Source: Thysanoteuthis rhombus (Eukaryota > Mollusca > Cephalopoda > Oegopsida > Thysanoteuthidae). From it: 64,000 nt of DNA. The first letter of the stretch is position 1. Every line of letters begins with the position of its first letter. Shown piece by piece: positions 25,152-36,490 of the stretch. Position numbers and translations under genes: made by a program. The stretch covers positions 35,199,977 through 35,263,976 of the forward strand of contig OY735219.1 of NCBI GenBank assembly GCA_963457665.1, given 5' to 3'. The notes below the pieces were generated by a model. That model did no database searches and had not been told where the DNA came from. It saw nothing but the letters and a program-made list of their open reading frames with translations.

Positions 25152-25615
25152 ATGTTCCTCTAATTTTTGGTCGTCAGTGTGTGCAAAAAAACATTGCAAA
25201 TCATTTTGCTGTGTTGCACTCTGGATGCTTTTGCCAATGTAAACTTGAAATTGTTTCAAGATAATTTTTGGCACCGCCTTTCTTTCATGGGTAGTAAAAG
25301 TGCATTGGCATGTTTTAATACAGTACAAGTATGATTGCATCAATAAGATTTTACTATTTGTTCAGTTAGTTGTTCCATTAAATAAAACATCAGTATTTTT
25401 TTTTTCTTTTTTGGTGTGTATGTGATACAATATCAGAATGATGTATCAATAACCATATCAGCCATCAATTCACAGATTATTGTTAATAAAGTTACTGGAT
25501 ATGGTTAAATTAAAACTCGGTCAGCATTACATTTTATGTAACTAAAATTATTTCTTTTGTATGCTGGTTGCAAAATGTGTCTACATGTATACATATGCAC
25601 AGCTTAGAGGGAAGA
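25152..25615 (+). mobile_element. MITE-like element, CCCTCTAA-end family, long copy
   Basis: It begins TGTTCCTCTAATTTTTGG then CGTCAGTGTGTGCAAAAA, and ends GCACAGCTTAGAGGGAA. This agrees at both ends with the element at 34678-34915, with extra sequence inside. It ends about 330 bases upstream of SPPL2 exon 2. Confidence 0.5.
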
Positions 25616-25948
25616 AGGAAATGTCTTTGGAAAATTAGATGCATTCAAAATACATGCACCCTAAGAGGAGCAAACTCTTACCTTGATGGTATTTTTCATT
25701 CCATTTATCAATTATTATTACAAGTATAAAAAAAAATGATTAAAAAAAACAACCCTCCTCAGAAAAACTAAAGTTATTAAATTCAAGTAACCATAAATTT
25801 AAGTATATGGTACAGATTCCCAATAAAAGCATGGATTCATGGATAGCTTTATGAATAGACCATCTGATGAAGGCTTTTGTTTGTCTTTTTTGTCCTCTTC
25901 CCTCCACTCCAGGTCCATTTTCTTAAGATACTTCTTTCTATTTCTTAG

Positions 25949-26080
25949 GTGGCAGCTGAGAAACCTCTTGATAAAGCCATCCTAAGTGCCTATGGGGTTA
26001 AAAACCCTGCAGCACACGAGTTTTTCTGTATTCCTTACAATCATGAATTCCATGAATTACCAAGTAACCAAAAATCAGCG
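25949..26080 (+). CDS. SPPL2: SPPL2 exon 2: start of the luminal domain
   Basis: This 44-codon exon follows a TTTCTTAG acceptor and ends at GCG before GTAAGT, phase 0 at both ends. It encodes the mature N terminus (VAAEKPLDKAILSAYG, then FFCIPYNHEFHELP). The segment with one cysteine followed by a YN and a W/F-rich stretch is where SPPL2 proteins begin the luminal protease-associated region. GTG at 25949 is an internal valine codon and not a start, so a 5' exon is required. Confidence 0.88.
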
Positions 26081-27749
26081 GTAAGTACTATTCCTTACAC
26101 TTTAATTTCTTGGTGTATGTTTAAATGTTAAATTGATTTTTTTTTAGAAATGAAATGTCATTATGAGGGGAAATAACTCTTGATTGGAATTTCCCCCCTT
26201 AGGTGAATTCAAAAATTTTCTCTCTATTCAACTCACAGAAGAGTGCCATTATTTTTAATTCTTTTCATTGAAGAGTTCCAATTATGAATTTAAGAGATAG
26301 ACTATAAAAATTGAACTACATGGTGAAAATGTAAGGAGACAAAACAATATTTGAGACAAATATCATGCTTTCTTTAGTTGTAGTCTAAGATCTTGACAGC
26401 AAAAATTATTGCTTTCATTCCATTAATAATGTTAAAAATTAACATAGTCAACAAGTTTATGCATGGAGGGGAAAAAGTAAAATTGAAAAAGCAATATGGT
26501 AAGCATATAGATGAAGCAACATGATAAAAGTATCTACAAGATTGATCAGTTAATATAATTAGTCCTCTGAAGTGATAGGCTTAGAAGGTTCATGGTATGA
26601 TAACTTTTCATAGCATCTTGAAATTGGGTATGAGCTGGAGTGTAGAGGAAGGAGCCAATGACTTTGGTCAATGTGCCATTTGCACAAGATTAAGCACATA
26701 TGCAATAATCTATCATGTAGCGATGACATGACATGTTCATAAATAAAAAGCATGAATGTTGTGAAATATTGATGTTATCACAAAAAAAACATAAAAACAG
26801 AAGAAAGATTGGAGAAAAATTTAAACATGAAAATTATTCATGTGAATTACATGAATGGTGATATATTTGTTTGAAAACTTGCCCCCCGCCCAACAGGAAA
26901 ACACTGTAAACCGTTACCATTGTTCTACAGAATTATGCTTAAATATAGTTTTGCTGTGTAGACAAAATTTTTGAAATCTTTATATCTCTGGTTCTCTGAA
27001 ACATATTGCACATTTTTTGCCAATTGTTCCTCTTTCCAATGATGCAAAAATCATCACTTTTATTTATGAATAGTTTTTGTGCCTTTATTTACAAACCTGG
27101 CAGCCTGCTCTCATTAAAGTGATTTGTATCCCACACATTTGTCGTTTTTCTTCCCCTCCTTTCTTCTACATTTCCAATTGCATATTTTTTTCATTTTTAT
27201 GATATAATGCTTGTGATATCTTTGTTTATTTTAATTTCATTTGGTGTGTATTTTTATCGGTCTAACATAAATAGATTGGGAATCATGAGGATAAGAAAAT
27301 GGTAGGCGTGAATTTTTGGACCAGGTCAGAAATTTTCCATGCAAACAGCATGCCTTGAGTTGATGTGTTGGTTTTAATTCAAACAAGTTAAAATTTGACA
27401 ATTTGTTCATTAAAGACTCTGTGTATAGAGTGGTTTTGAAGCTTTTAAAAAAATTTTGCGAACAAGTGATATCTTTTGTCTAAAAATGTTTCAAAACTCC
27501 ATAATTCAAGCGCTGCATAAATATAAAGATATTTTTAAAAATTCCATAGTCTGTCCTTGAAAATGATGTTTCCTTCAAAAGAGAACACATTTCTTAATAC
27601 ATTCCCAGGTGTGGAACCAAAAGGGAGCGGGGTCCAGGAGTCCAGACATACCTTCCTTGCTCAAGCAAATCACATCATTTTTTTTTTTTTATACATCTTA
27701 ATCATAAATTAATCTCAATATTGTAAAAATGTATTATACCCATAGACTA

Positions 27750-27880
27750 ATCAGATAGATGAAGTTACTATGCTATTATCTAACTCTTGATTTAACCATT
27801 AATAACTTTTGACTAAGCTTGTAAGTTCAAGTCTCACCAAGAGCTTATTCCTTTTTCTGATCTGTGCTGTTTACTCGCTG
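27750..27880 (+). mobile_element. tRNA-like SINE head
   Basis: Box-B-like AGTTCAAGTCT at 27824-27834 is followed by CACCAAGAGCTTATTCC. The same 3' wording appears on the minus strand at 19560-19594 and 32260-32306, so these are copies of one family. Confidence 0.5.
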
Positions 27881-28069
27881 CCATAGAGTGATGGTCTGAG
27901 TAGTTACAATGAAAAGTAACTAAGATCAAGATAGAAGAAATACTAGTAAAAAATTCAGTAATGGTTGAAAATGCTCCATTAGATAGAAGATAAATTAGAG
28001 ATAATTCTTGATTTCTCCATGATTTTAGGCATCTAATGTAAAACTTATTCCCTTTTTTTTCTCTTCCAG

Positions 28070-28255
28070 AAATTCCACCCCCTGATGGATTTTACGCCAG
28101 ATACTGGCTGTTCTGATATCTACATGAAGACAAACATCAGTAACACTGTGGTAGCTGTGACCAGAGGGGACTGTAACTTTGCTGTAAAAGCTGCTTTCAT
28201 CCTGAAAAATGGTGGAATTGGGGTTCTCAATGTATCCCCAGATAATAAGACCCAG
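28070..28255 (+). CDS. SPPL2: SPPL2 exon 3: PA domain core
   Basis: Sixty-two codons lie between a CTCTTCCAG acceptor and a GTAATC donor, phase 0 both sides. They encode the heart of the PA domain: GCSDIY, then VVAVTRGDCNFAVKAAFILK and NGGIGVLNVS. The pattern of a hydrophobic strand, a turn RGxCxF, a helix with K-A, and a GG before a last strand is typical of PA domains, as in vacuolar sorting receptors and SPPL2. Three N-glycosylation sequons (NIS, NVS, NKT) fit a luminal domain. The donor is followed within five bases by a T-rich run of about 40 bases (28261-28302). Confidence 0.95.
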
Positions 28256-28260
28256 GTAAT

Positions 28261-28293
<33 letters not shown>

Positions 28294-28302
28294 TTTTTTT
28301 TT
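28261..28302. repeat. T-rich run at the SPPL2 exon 3 donor
   Basis: About 40 bases, almost all T, start five bases after the GTAATC donor. Confidence 0.9.
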
Positions 28303-29944
28303 GAAAGATCTTCTGTGAATGATTATGGTGTTGAAATATAAACCTATTTTTATACTTTGGGTATTATAGCATTAGGTTCTCTTGTCACCAATTAGTTTTG
28401 TCAGTGAATCCTGGTCTGGATTGACATCAATTATGTCCACCGAGATATTTATTAGAAAAATTATGCCGTACAGTGAAATTTTAATACCGCACATGATATA
28501 GATAATAATGAATAAAGAAAAATCAATACATTGAATAAATCATTTCTTTTATTGTATATTCTTAGTTAAAAATAACTGACCTTTGTTTCATGAGCTTGAG
28601 ACAAAAAAATCAATGATAGTCTTGAAAGTGAAGAATATTTTCTGCATACTCCATTTCTGCAATTGCTCACTAGCATTTCTAGTCCCAAACCTGGAAAAAA
28701 TCAGAGGGAACATTGGTTATGTCCGTATTGTTAGCTGTTATGTCTCAAGAGTTGTATCTCTTCCTTGTAGCCAAATTATATGTACTTCAAGTAAAGTTTT
28801 TTTGGACAGCAATTAATTGCGTTATTAACCCAGCTTCAGTTAAGATGATGTTGAGGGTAGGAATAAACTCGTGCGAGAATTCATAATCAAATTTGGTATG
28901 ACAGATATAAGAATTAGGACTAATTTTGGAATTATTGATATTCTCAGATGTAACCATGGTAGTCTGAACTTGTAGTTTATAGCTGCGTCCTTTGATTTTA
29001 CTGCAGATAGATGAAGTCAGCATTTTCTTGTCTTGGCATTCCAAGTAATGAACGTCCATATTCACTGTATGTTGTTTCGGATTCTATTGACTTCAAATAG
29101 ATCAGCATGTTGTTTGTACTTTTGAGTCTTCTCTGGAAAGCTCACTTTGTTTGATACTGACACTTGTTTAAGCTCTTTAGTTTGGCACTTTTTAATGATA
29201 CTGTCTGCATATTATGGTTGTCAATCAATGCTTCGCAATTCTCATAGGTGATCTTGTACTGTCTCGTGTTTTAAGTAATAAGACACTATAAATGATACTC
29301 AAATCACAATATACCCAGTTACTTGTTCTACATTTTTATAAATTTTTTACTGATAATAATGTCGTAAGAGGATGATGTCAGCAGTGGTAGTAGTTTTAGA
29401 CTTCTGAATATCCAGTGGGTATTGATTTCAACCAATGTTTATCTTTTATCCTCCCTTCTCTATGTATTTGGCAGCATAAAACGTTTGTTCAGTTTAAGTA
29501 TTAAAAAAAAAATGGAAAAAAGGCAAATTTTTTTGTTTTCAACATTAACTTTATTGAATATCATATTTTCCATCTCCTGCCATCTTTCAAACATTCAAAC
29601 AACTCCATAATTCTCTTCCTGGAACTTTCTTTGTCAGTTAAGAACTGCTCTGAATGCCTTTTGCTGACTTCCAAGAAATTAGTATTTTTTTTCATCAAGA
29701 GATTTCTGTAAAGACCAGAATAAGTGGTAATTTGTAAGTGCAATATCTGCCGAATATAGCAGATGAGTGAAACTTTCTCAGCCAAGTTGTAACAGTTTTT
29801 GTCGGGTCACCAAGAAATTTTAAAACTTGGATCCACAGACCACTTGGGGTCTGTCAAATGATATTCTTGGGTTGGCCGCTGTGTTCCTTCTAAACCTAAC
29901 ATTACAAATCTTGTGGCAGAGAAACATCATCTTCCATTTCACTG

Positions 29945-30470
29945 CTATCAAAGAACATAATTGGGATGGCAAGCCTTCTGCAGAGCAAGCTCAAATTTCA
30001 AAAACCAGACAATCCCAATAATCCTAAAAAGAAGAGTATACAACCAATGCATTCTCCCGATAATCACTTATGGTGCTGAAACCTGGAACCTAACCAAGAG
30101 ACAGACCTACAAACTGAGAAGCATGCAGCGTGCGCATGAGAGAATCCTGCTCAACCTTACATGGAGAGATCACAAGGCAGCATGGTACATAAGGAAGAAA
30201 ACGGGAGTCCGAGAAATCATAGAAACTATTAGAAAAACTAAAATGGCAATGGGCAGGCCATGTTGCAAGAATGAAAGACAACCAATGGACATCATGACTC
30301 ACAACATGGATCTCCAGAGATCACATGAGAAACCGAAGATGACACAACACAAGATGGAGAGATGAACTAGACACATTCAGGAAATACTGACTCTGTGATG
30401 CCCATGATAAAGAATCCTGGGGAAGGTCTATGTCTAATGACGGACGTTAAAAGACTGATGATGATTTATT
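29945..30470 (+). mobile_element. RTE LINE 3' fragment, sense orientation
   Basis: The frame gives ILPIITYGAETWNLTKRQ and MQRAHERILLNLTWRDHKAA, the same C-terminal RTE region as at 53300. It ends ACGGACGTTAAAAGACTGAT GATGA, the family's 3' end with a trinucleotide tail. Frameshifts kill it. It lies in intron 3, in the same direction as SPPL2. Confidence 0.88.
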
Positions 30471-31424
30471 AGAATTGGAATAATTGTAGTCCATTTTTTC
30501 AAATAGATATGAAGGTCAAAAATTTTTTTTTCATTATATTTCATTGATTAGTCTAAAAATTTTGGTCTGCCAGAATACTTCCCTTCCAAAATTTCGAAAC
30601 TACTGCTCTAAACTGATTCTGGACATTTTTTGTTGGTTATTGCTTTCAATTGGTCTAATTATGAACAGTACTTCAAATCAATTAAGTGCTATTCTGAAAG
30701 GAGCTCATAGCAGTGGAATTCCTTCTAATCCGGCCATATACACTGCATTACTTTCTCTGGATGATCTCTGGCTTTTGATTACGTTAGTTCTGGTTCATTT
30801 TACTTGTCCCATGATTTATTGTATTTCACGTCATTGGGAAATATCCACTTTTCATAGCCTGTTGCAATTGACAATGGGAAAGATGTTGAAGTAGGTTTTG
30901 AATACTTGATTCAAGTGGAAGCCACACATCCTAAACGACACGCATAACTATGCTGGTGCCAATGATTTTCAATGCTTGATTTAGATATTTTGTGTATATT
31001 GGGTATTTCCCATATCATAATAGTGTTGATTATTCTCAAATAATGTCTCAATTTGATTGTTATCAACTTCAACTGATCTATGCGACCATGACCTATTTCT
31101 CCTTATTTGTAGTACGTACTTCTATAAGAACTATGATTTATTATGTCTTTTTGGTTATAATTTCAACTAATATTCCACTGGAAATAATCAATCTCCGCCA
31201 CCTATGTATACAGTTTTTTAGCTCATAAATCAAACAAATTTGCTTTGTATACCCAAAAGGTTTTCAGGCGTAAAATTTTGAATGTGGAAAAGAAAATATG
31301 ATTATTCATTAAAAATAAAGTATAAAATACTATGTTGCAATGTTGTAATAAATTTTACAAGTCTCAAAGCTTTAATCCTTTTTTTCTACTTGAATATTTA
31401 ATTTGGCACGGATGGGTATTCCAG

Positions 31425-31490
31425 TTTGTTCGGCTAATGTAATTGTTAGCACATCTTCCTCACTCATGGAGTTTGGAAAACTCCCAAGAA
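31425..31490 (+). mobile_element. Decayed tRNA-like repeat
   Basis: GGCTAATGTAATTGTTAGCA followed by CATCTTCCTCACTCATGGAG and TTTGGAAAACTCC parallels the clearer tRNA-like element at 58185-58258. Box B is degraded. Confidence 0.35.
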
Positions 31491-32254
31491 CAAATTTGAA
31501 ATAATATAATCAGTGTTATAAGGTTTGGCATGTCATGCAATCGTGATGAAAGAATTGGACCTTTATTTTCCTCTGCAATCCACTGGTTTAACCACTTTTC
31601 CTATGGGTCCAATACAACATAAAATGTTATCTGAGAAAACATGGTTGATAAATTCCTTAGTTGAAGCATTGTCAACCATTATCAATTTTTAACAAGTGTT
31701 TATCTATGGAATGTGACAATTTGGCATAGGTGTTATCTGCTCATTTGGCAACAGGCATTTTGGCATTTGAGAAAAATGTTGCTTTATTCAAAGATTAAAT
31801 ATCACCTTATATTTTTAAAGTGAATTATTATCAATATCTATTAGATGTTACAGTTCTATTTACGTGTTCTAGTTTCTTTTTAAATTAATTTTATTTTGAT
31901 TAAATAAACCTTGAATTCCCTTTAAATTTTATGAATATCGAATCACTGCTGCCCCACAATGGCCAACCAACCAGCCATATGGACTACAAATTCTTCTTTC
32001 TTTGAACGTCTGTTTGTCTGTGGGCTTTCTTGGTTACGTTTTCACAGCTACAATATTTCACCTTTGAATGATGATATATCATTCAACGTTTTTTTTTCCC
32101 TAATGTCAAAACGTTCATCACCAAATGGACTGCTACCAAAATTAGCTTCAAACCCCAATCCCCATGCCTAATTAGCTACGCCAAATTGTACCAAAACTTT
32201 ATTTTGTGATATCTGTTGCTTTTTATTGCAACTCTCTGATTCTATACCTATTAG

Positions 32255-32400
32255 ATAAGCACCGCGGATTGGAAATGAATAACAAGCTTTTGGCGAGATT
32301 TAAACTTAATCTCTCTCAGCAAACACACAAACCATAAAGCTGTATTCTTTACTTCTCTAATCACTACTATGCTCTCATTTTGTTAGTTTATTATATACAC
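32255..32400 (-). mobile_element. tRNA-like SINE copy
   Basis: Minus-strand AGTTTAAATCTCGCC (around 32306-32292) then AAAAGCTTGTT matches the box B and downstream wording of the copies at 27824 and 19590. Confidence 0.4.
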
Positions 32401-32884
32401 TAGTACTATCTGGTCTTCCCATAAGTGATGTCTGAATTCAGGGTCAAAAAAGTATCAGAATTCCTGTTTAATTAGGATTCATTTGTTGACACCGGTTCCA
32501 TCATCGATAACCTCTTTCCAATGATTTGGGCAAAAGTAGGTCATCATTATTCATGATGTATCTCATGAGCTAATGTCATTTTTTTCCTAAACTTTTTCAA
32601 ACCAACTTCAGCAATTTCTTTCATTTAAAGAATCTATCCTATAAAGACAATGAATATTTTGGGTTGCTTCTTGATATTATTACCTTTTCTAATTCATGGA
32701 GCATTACATACTGTATATGCTCCATAGACCTGTTAATCTTCAGTAGTCTATTAAATAACTAAGTTACGAGAATCGTACTGTTACAATGTAACTTACTCAT
32801 GAAAACTATTAGATGCTCAGTTGACAGAATCAAGCTCTTGACCTTGCTGATGTAGTCCTAAGGAAAGCAGAGTATATGTTTAAC

Positions 32885-33130
32885 ATCAGCTTAGCTTAGC
32901 TCCATTTCCTTCTTTGGAACCGATTCTCCTTCTCCTAGACTGGTTGCCTTCCTAACTAGAGAGCCCAGTTTTCCCTGTTATTTTACTCCTAGGATTCATG
33001 CCTTTATCAAGGGCACTAGTACTAAGTGAATGTGAACAGCCTTGACCAGAGTTTGAACTCTGCATGCCGATTCCATTGACTGAGATGTTTATAGCTATGA
33101 CACTTGCATCTCCCTGTTGGCAAGTGGGAA
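32885..33130 (-). mobile_element. tRNA-derived SINE, conserved-body family
   Basis: On the minus strand a box-B-like GAGTTCAAACTC (33060-33049) is followed by GGTCAAGGCTGTTCACATTC, AGTGCCC-TGATAAAGGCATGAATCC and ACCAGTCTAGGAGAAGGAGA. The last block also occurs in the copy at the window end, and the CATGAATCC block in the copies at 48905 and 53950. Confidence 0.6.
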
Positions 33131-33987
33131 AGCATCTGGAAATGTAACGCTTGATCCCAGTTGTACTGTTCTTTTGGAGAATGTAGCTGACAGATTTAAA
33201 AAATGAATGCATTGGACAGGCATTGAAATGGCTGGCAATTCATGAACTATTGTTTCTTATTTCCATTCTAAGACCTTCATGTCAATTTGGATTTTAGGCC
33301 CTAGGAATCTATTCATTAAATTCTAACCAACATATAGAATATCTCTTGCAATCTTAATCAATCCAGTGGCCTTTGTAACCAATTCCATACAACTGGTTTT
33401 AATATCAATCTCTGTGTCATTAATCAGTCAAGTAGCGTAATTTTAATTACTATATCACTTTGTTCATTGATTATTTGGGTGAAATCCTTAGAAAGAGATT
33501 ACTGTTGAGTTGAGACAAATGAAGATTTTTTTTTTTTTACTATTCAGACCTGATAATTATCATACTTACTCTATATCGTAACATAGCTCTTGTCTAATGT
33601 TTTTTATTGAAATATACTTATATTGTATTATATAGTTTGGACTGAAAGCAATTTATCATATGCTATTCAGTGATGATACAATTGTAAAACATTGCAGCCT
33701 GATAATCTGAAAGAGACTAGACACAAATTATTGGCAATACTTTTTGAAAACCGTCAACATAGGTTTCTTCAAACCTGGGTTTTTTGGATTTTTTGTTTTG
33801 TTTTTGTTTCTTTTTGTTTTTTTTTTCATAAATTTCAGTACTTTAGTTCTTATGGATGTGCTATTGTCTTTAATATGAAAGAAAAGTTCAAAGTAAAATT
33901 AAGGATTGTGGATTGAAACATTATCATGCCATTTACATAAATGAGATGATTCTGGAAATAAAGGTGAGATATTCTATCTTCTTTCAG

Positions 33988-34074
33988 ATTATTCCTGGTG
34001 GAAATGAATCAGACTATAACAACATCAATATCACTGTGGCATTGATTCGAGAAATGGATTTCCTTTCAATTAAG
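33988..34074 (+). CDS. SPPL2: SPPL2 exon 4: end of PA domain
   Basis: Twenty-nine codons lie between CTTTCAG and GTAAAC, phase 0. The product IIPGGNESDY continues with NINITVALIREMDFLSIK, the last strands of the PA domain and the helix where SPPL2 proteins read like 'I-x-F-I-x-x-x-D'. Two sequons (NES, NIT) again suggest a luminal, glycosylated segment. Confidence 0.92.
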
Positions 34075-34507
34075 GTAAACAATTCTTCACTGACACATTA
34101 ACTCTTAATTTCATGAATTGCTTGAAACCGCTCCTGAACACAGGACTCTTCAATGAATGCTTTTTTTTTTTCTTGTAAATGGAACACTTTTGTGAATTTT
34201 TTTTCACCTAAAAGTGCAAGGAAGTCACTTTGATCAGAAGTTATTCCTTTGATGTAAAATCTAATTAATATGAATTTGAAATTTTAAAAATGATACAACT
34301 GTTTACAAGATCTACTGATGAATTTACCATTTGATTCAGAGAGGTAAAGCATTAGATTTTCATGGTTCTTATTTGCAGGAGTTTTGAATTTAGATTCATG
34401 GAAAGACTGCAAATAAAATGTATTTCAATATAGTGACACAAAAAATTCATTCCTTTGTTTAGTCCAAATATTGGACATAGTTAATTCACTTCAATTATGA
34501 TATAATG

Positions 34508-34590
34508 AGTTTATCCATACCAGCAAAAAATGACAGCAGTATTAAAATAATTTTTTAATTGTGTTGTACTTGAAAAATATCAAAAAAGAT
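34508..34590. repeat. Dispersed repeat family D, partial copy
   Basis: GTTTATCCATACCAGC and AAAAATGACAGCAGTATTAA AATAATTTT parallel the copies at 50083 and 58912. Confidence 0.5.
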
Positions 34591-34602
34591 TACACATTTG
34601 CA

Positions 34603-34620
34603 AAAAAAAAAAAAAAAAAA
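34603..34620. repeat. Poly(A) run
   Basis: About 18 A. Confidence 0.85.
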
Positions 34621-34677
34621 ATGAATTACTATATATAATCTATGGGGGTATACTGTCCTTATTTTTATACCTATCAC

Positions 34678-34915
34678 CAATTTTCTCTCTAATTTTTAGT
34701 AGTCAGTGTGTGCAAAAATCTTGTCGTATATAAAAAAATTTTCCAATGTCATAAATGTGTGTACACTTTTGACAGAAATTTGACACTGCTAACTAAGTTT
34801 TTATTGAAAAAATACTGATACACTATAGATTTGAAATCTTTTGTGTGCATATTAATTCCTTTTATATGTTGGTTGGATAACGTGTTTGAATGCACACAGT
34901 TTAGAGGGGACAATG
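34678..34915 (+). mobile_element. MITE-like element with CCCTCTAA-type inverted ends
   Basis: The 238-base element runs from CAATTTTCTCTCTAATTTTT to AGTTTAGAGGGGACAATG, an inverted pair. The inside has AGTCAGTGTGTGCAAAAATC and GATTTGAAATCTTTTGTGTG. Both inner blocks recur in reverse at 35155-35393. Confidence 0.6.
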
Positions 34916-35154
34916 CCTCACAACTGTTTTCTTTCCTATATTAAAGTCCTCAATTCTTTCTATCTTTTTTTTTCCCCTTGCTTTTCCTTTTTCAAGACAA
35001 ATTGTCTCTCTGCTGGGCTGATGTGTGTTTCTACACTACCTGACAAAGAAATTGAACTCTCCTCGCAGTTTGTGTCCTCTAAACTAGATAAATAAAATTG
35101 CCAATTGTCATTAGAAATATTTGTTGTGTTTGTTATTATACTTGTCATCATATT

Positions 35155-35393
35155 TCTCTTTTCACTGTAAACGCATGTGTGTGTCCACAAACCTCTCACA
35201 ACTAGAGTGTATAGCAAATCAATGTGCACACAAAAGATTTCAAATTCTGCTGATAGCTTACCAAGTTTCTATTGAAAATTATTGATTCACTTTGTCGAAT
35301 TCAAAAGTTCGCATAAAAGTTCACAGGGGAAAAAAAATTGCATAACTTAAGATTTTTGCACACACTTACTCATAAAAATTAGAGGGAACATTG
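35155..35393 (-). mobile_element. MITE-like element, inverted copy in the same intron
   Basis: Read on the minus strand it starts CAATGTTCCCTCTAATTTTT and goes on GTAAGTGTGTGCAAAAATCT, with GAATTTGAAATCTTTTGTG and GTGCAC further on. It faces the copy at 34678 about 240 bases away. The far end is worn. Confidence 0.55.
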
Positions 35394-35682
35394 TTAAATT
35401 TTCTCTTCGTGAAAATGTTTTTGTATCATTTTAGATGTATTTTCCTGATATCAACTCAATTCGTTCAAGTTCAATAAATGTAATACGAATAAAATGTCAA
35501 TGCAAGAATAATCTTGACAAAAATAAGTAGAAGTAATCGATTATAATTAAAATGGATGCCTGCAGATTTTCCAGGATGCTTTTTGCAAGGTTATGGATAG
35601 CTTTGTGAGAGCATATGGAACCACTGGGGCTTATTACCATCTTTGTATGGGACAAAAAAATAACATTATTGATGATAATTAT

Positions 35683-35708
35683 TTTTTTTTTTTTTTTTTT
35701 TTTTTTTC
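35683..35708. repeat. T run at the SPPL2 exon 5 acceptor
   Basis: About 26 T serve as the polypyrimidine tract directly before CCAG. Confidence 0.9.
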
Positions 35709-35711
35709 CAG

Positions 35712-35851
35712 CAACTTGGTGAAAATGTCATGGTGAGACTGTTCTCACCTCGGCCATCTTTATTAGATGCCACTGAATTTGTCATTCTCCTTCTGGCCAT
35801 GTCTAGCATCATTATTGGATCTTACTGGTCAGGGGTTTCTTTCTTTCAAGA
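35712..35851 (+). CDS. SPPL2: SPPL2 exon 5: first transmembrane helix
   Basis: This exon of 140 bases starts in phase 0 and ends in phase 2 before GTAAGT. It encodes QLGENVMVRLFSPRPS, the last PA strand, then the first membrane span (FVILLLAMSSIIIGSYWSG, residues about 192-212). SYWSG corresponds to the GYWSG signature at the end of helix 1 in SPPL2 proteins. The acceptor is preceded by an unusually long, nearly pure T run (about 35683-35708). Confidence 0.95.
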
Positions 35852-35944
35852 GTAAGTAATCAATTTTATAATTTATTTTAATTTGCTGCCCACATTAGAT
35901 TTTATTTAGAAAAAAAATTACTAATGTTCAAAAATTCCCGTTAT

Positions 35945-36110
35945 GAATGTTCCCTCTAATTTTTTCTTTGTCTGTGTCTGACCAAAAAGCCTATGAGCAA
36001 CTAAAAAAGTGGAGTGTTGAAAATATTTTTACTTTTGAGATGATGATTGATTATTTTGTCTAAAGTTTATAAAACAAAGATCAAGTCCTTTTAATAAAAT
36101 ATGTATAATA
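35945..36110 (+). mobile_element. CCCTCTAA-end family, partial copy
   Basis: ATGTTCCCTCTAATTTTTTC TTTGTCTGTGTCTG is the left end of the family seen at 34678. The right end is not found. A solitary right end (TCAGAGGGAACATTGG) also lies near 28701-28716. Confidence 0.45.
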
Positions 36111-36234
36111 AAAGAAATGATTTATTAGGTATTGATTTCTATCATTAGAAACCATCAAAGAGAACTGTCACCCAAGGTTTCTACAGGTATCAAGTTAGTC
36201 TGGCTGGCAGAAGGCTTTACTCCTTATGGCTAGA

Positions 36235-36490
36235 ATAAAAGAAAAAAAAATTCTTGGGGGGGGGGGGTGATTTGCAATGTTAGTTCATGCTAAATCGATA
36301 GGTTCCTTAGTGTGCGTGTCAGCATTCAATACTTCTTGAAAATGTAGGCATTTTCAATAGTCACTGACCAATAAAGGGCAAGAGAAGAAACATTCATTTA
36401 CCACCCCTTTGTCCAAATTTTTAATTGATCACCCTCAACATAGCATGATCGCATGATGGTTTCTATTTAGTGACTAACCTGACCTATTTA
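36235..36490. repeat. Dispersed repeat family E, copy 1
   Basis: After a G run, TTTGCAATGTTAGTTCATGC TAA, GTGTGCGTGTCAGCATTCA, AGTCACTGACCAATAAA and TGATCACCC-CAACATAGCATG recur in order in the copy at 54410-54670. Confidence 0.55.

Noticed and set aside
25949-25951. GTG at the head of exon 2 as a start codon
   Set aside because: It lies directly after a splice acceptor and has no signal peptide. In an animal gene it is an internal valine.
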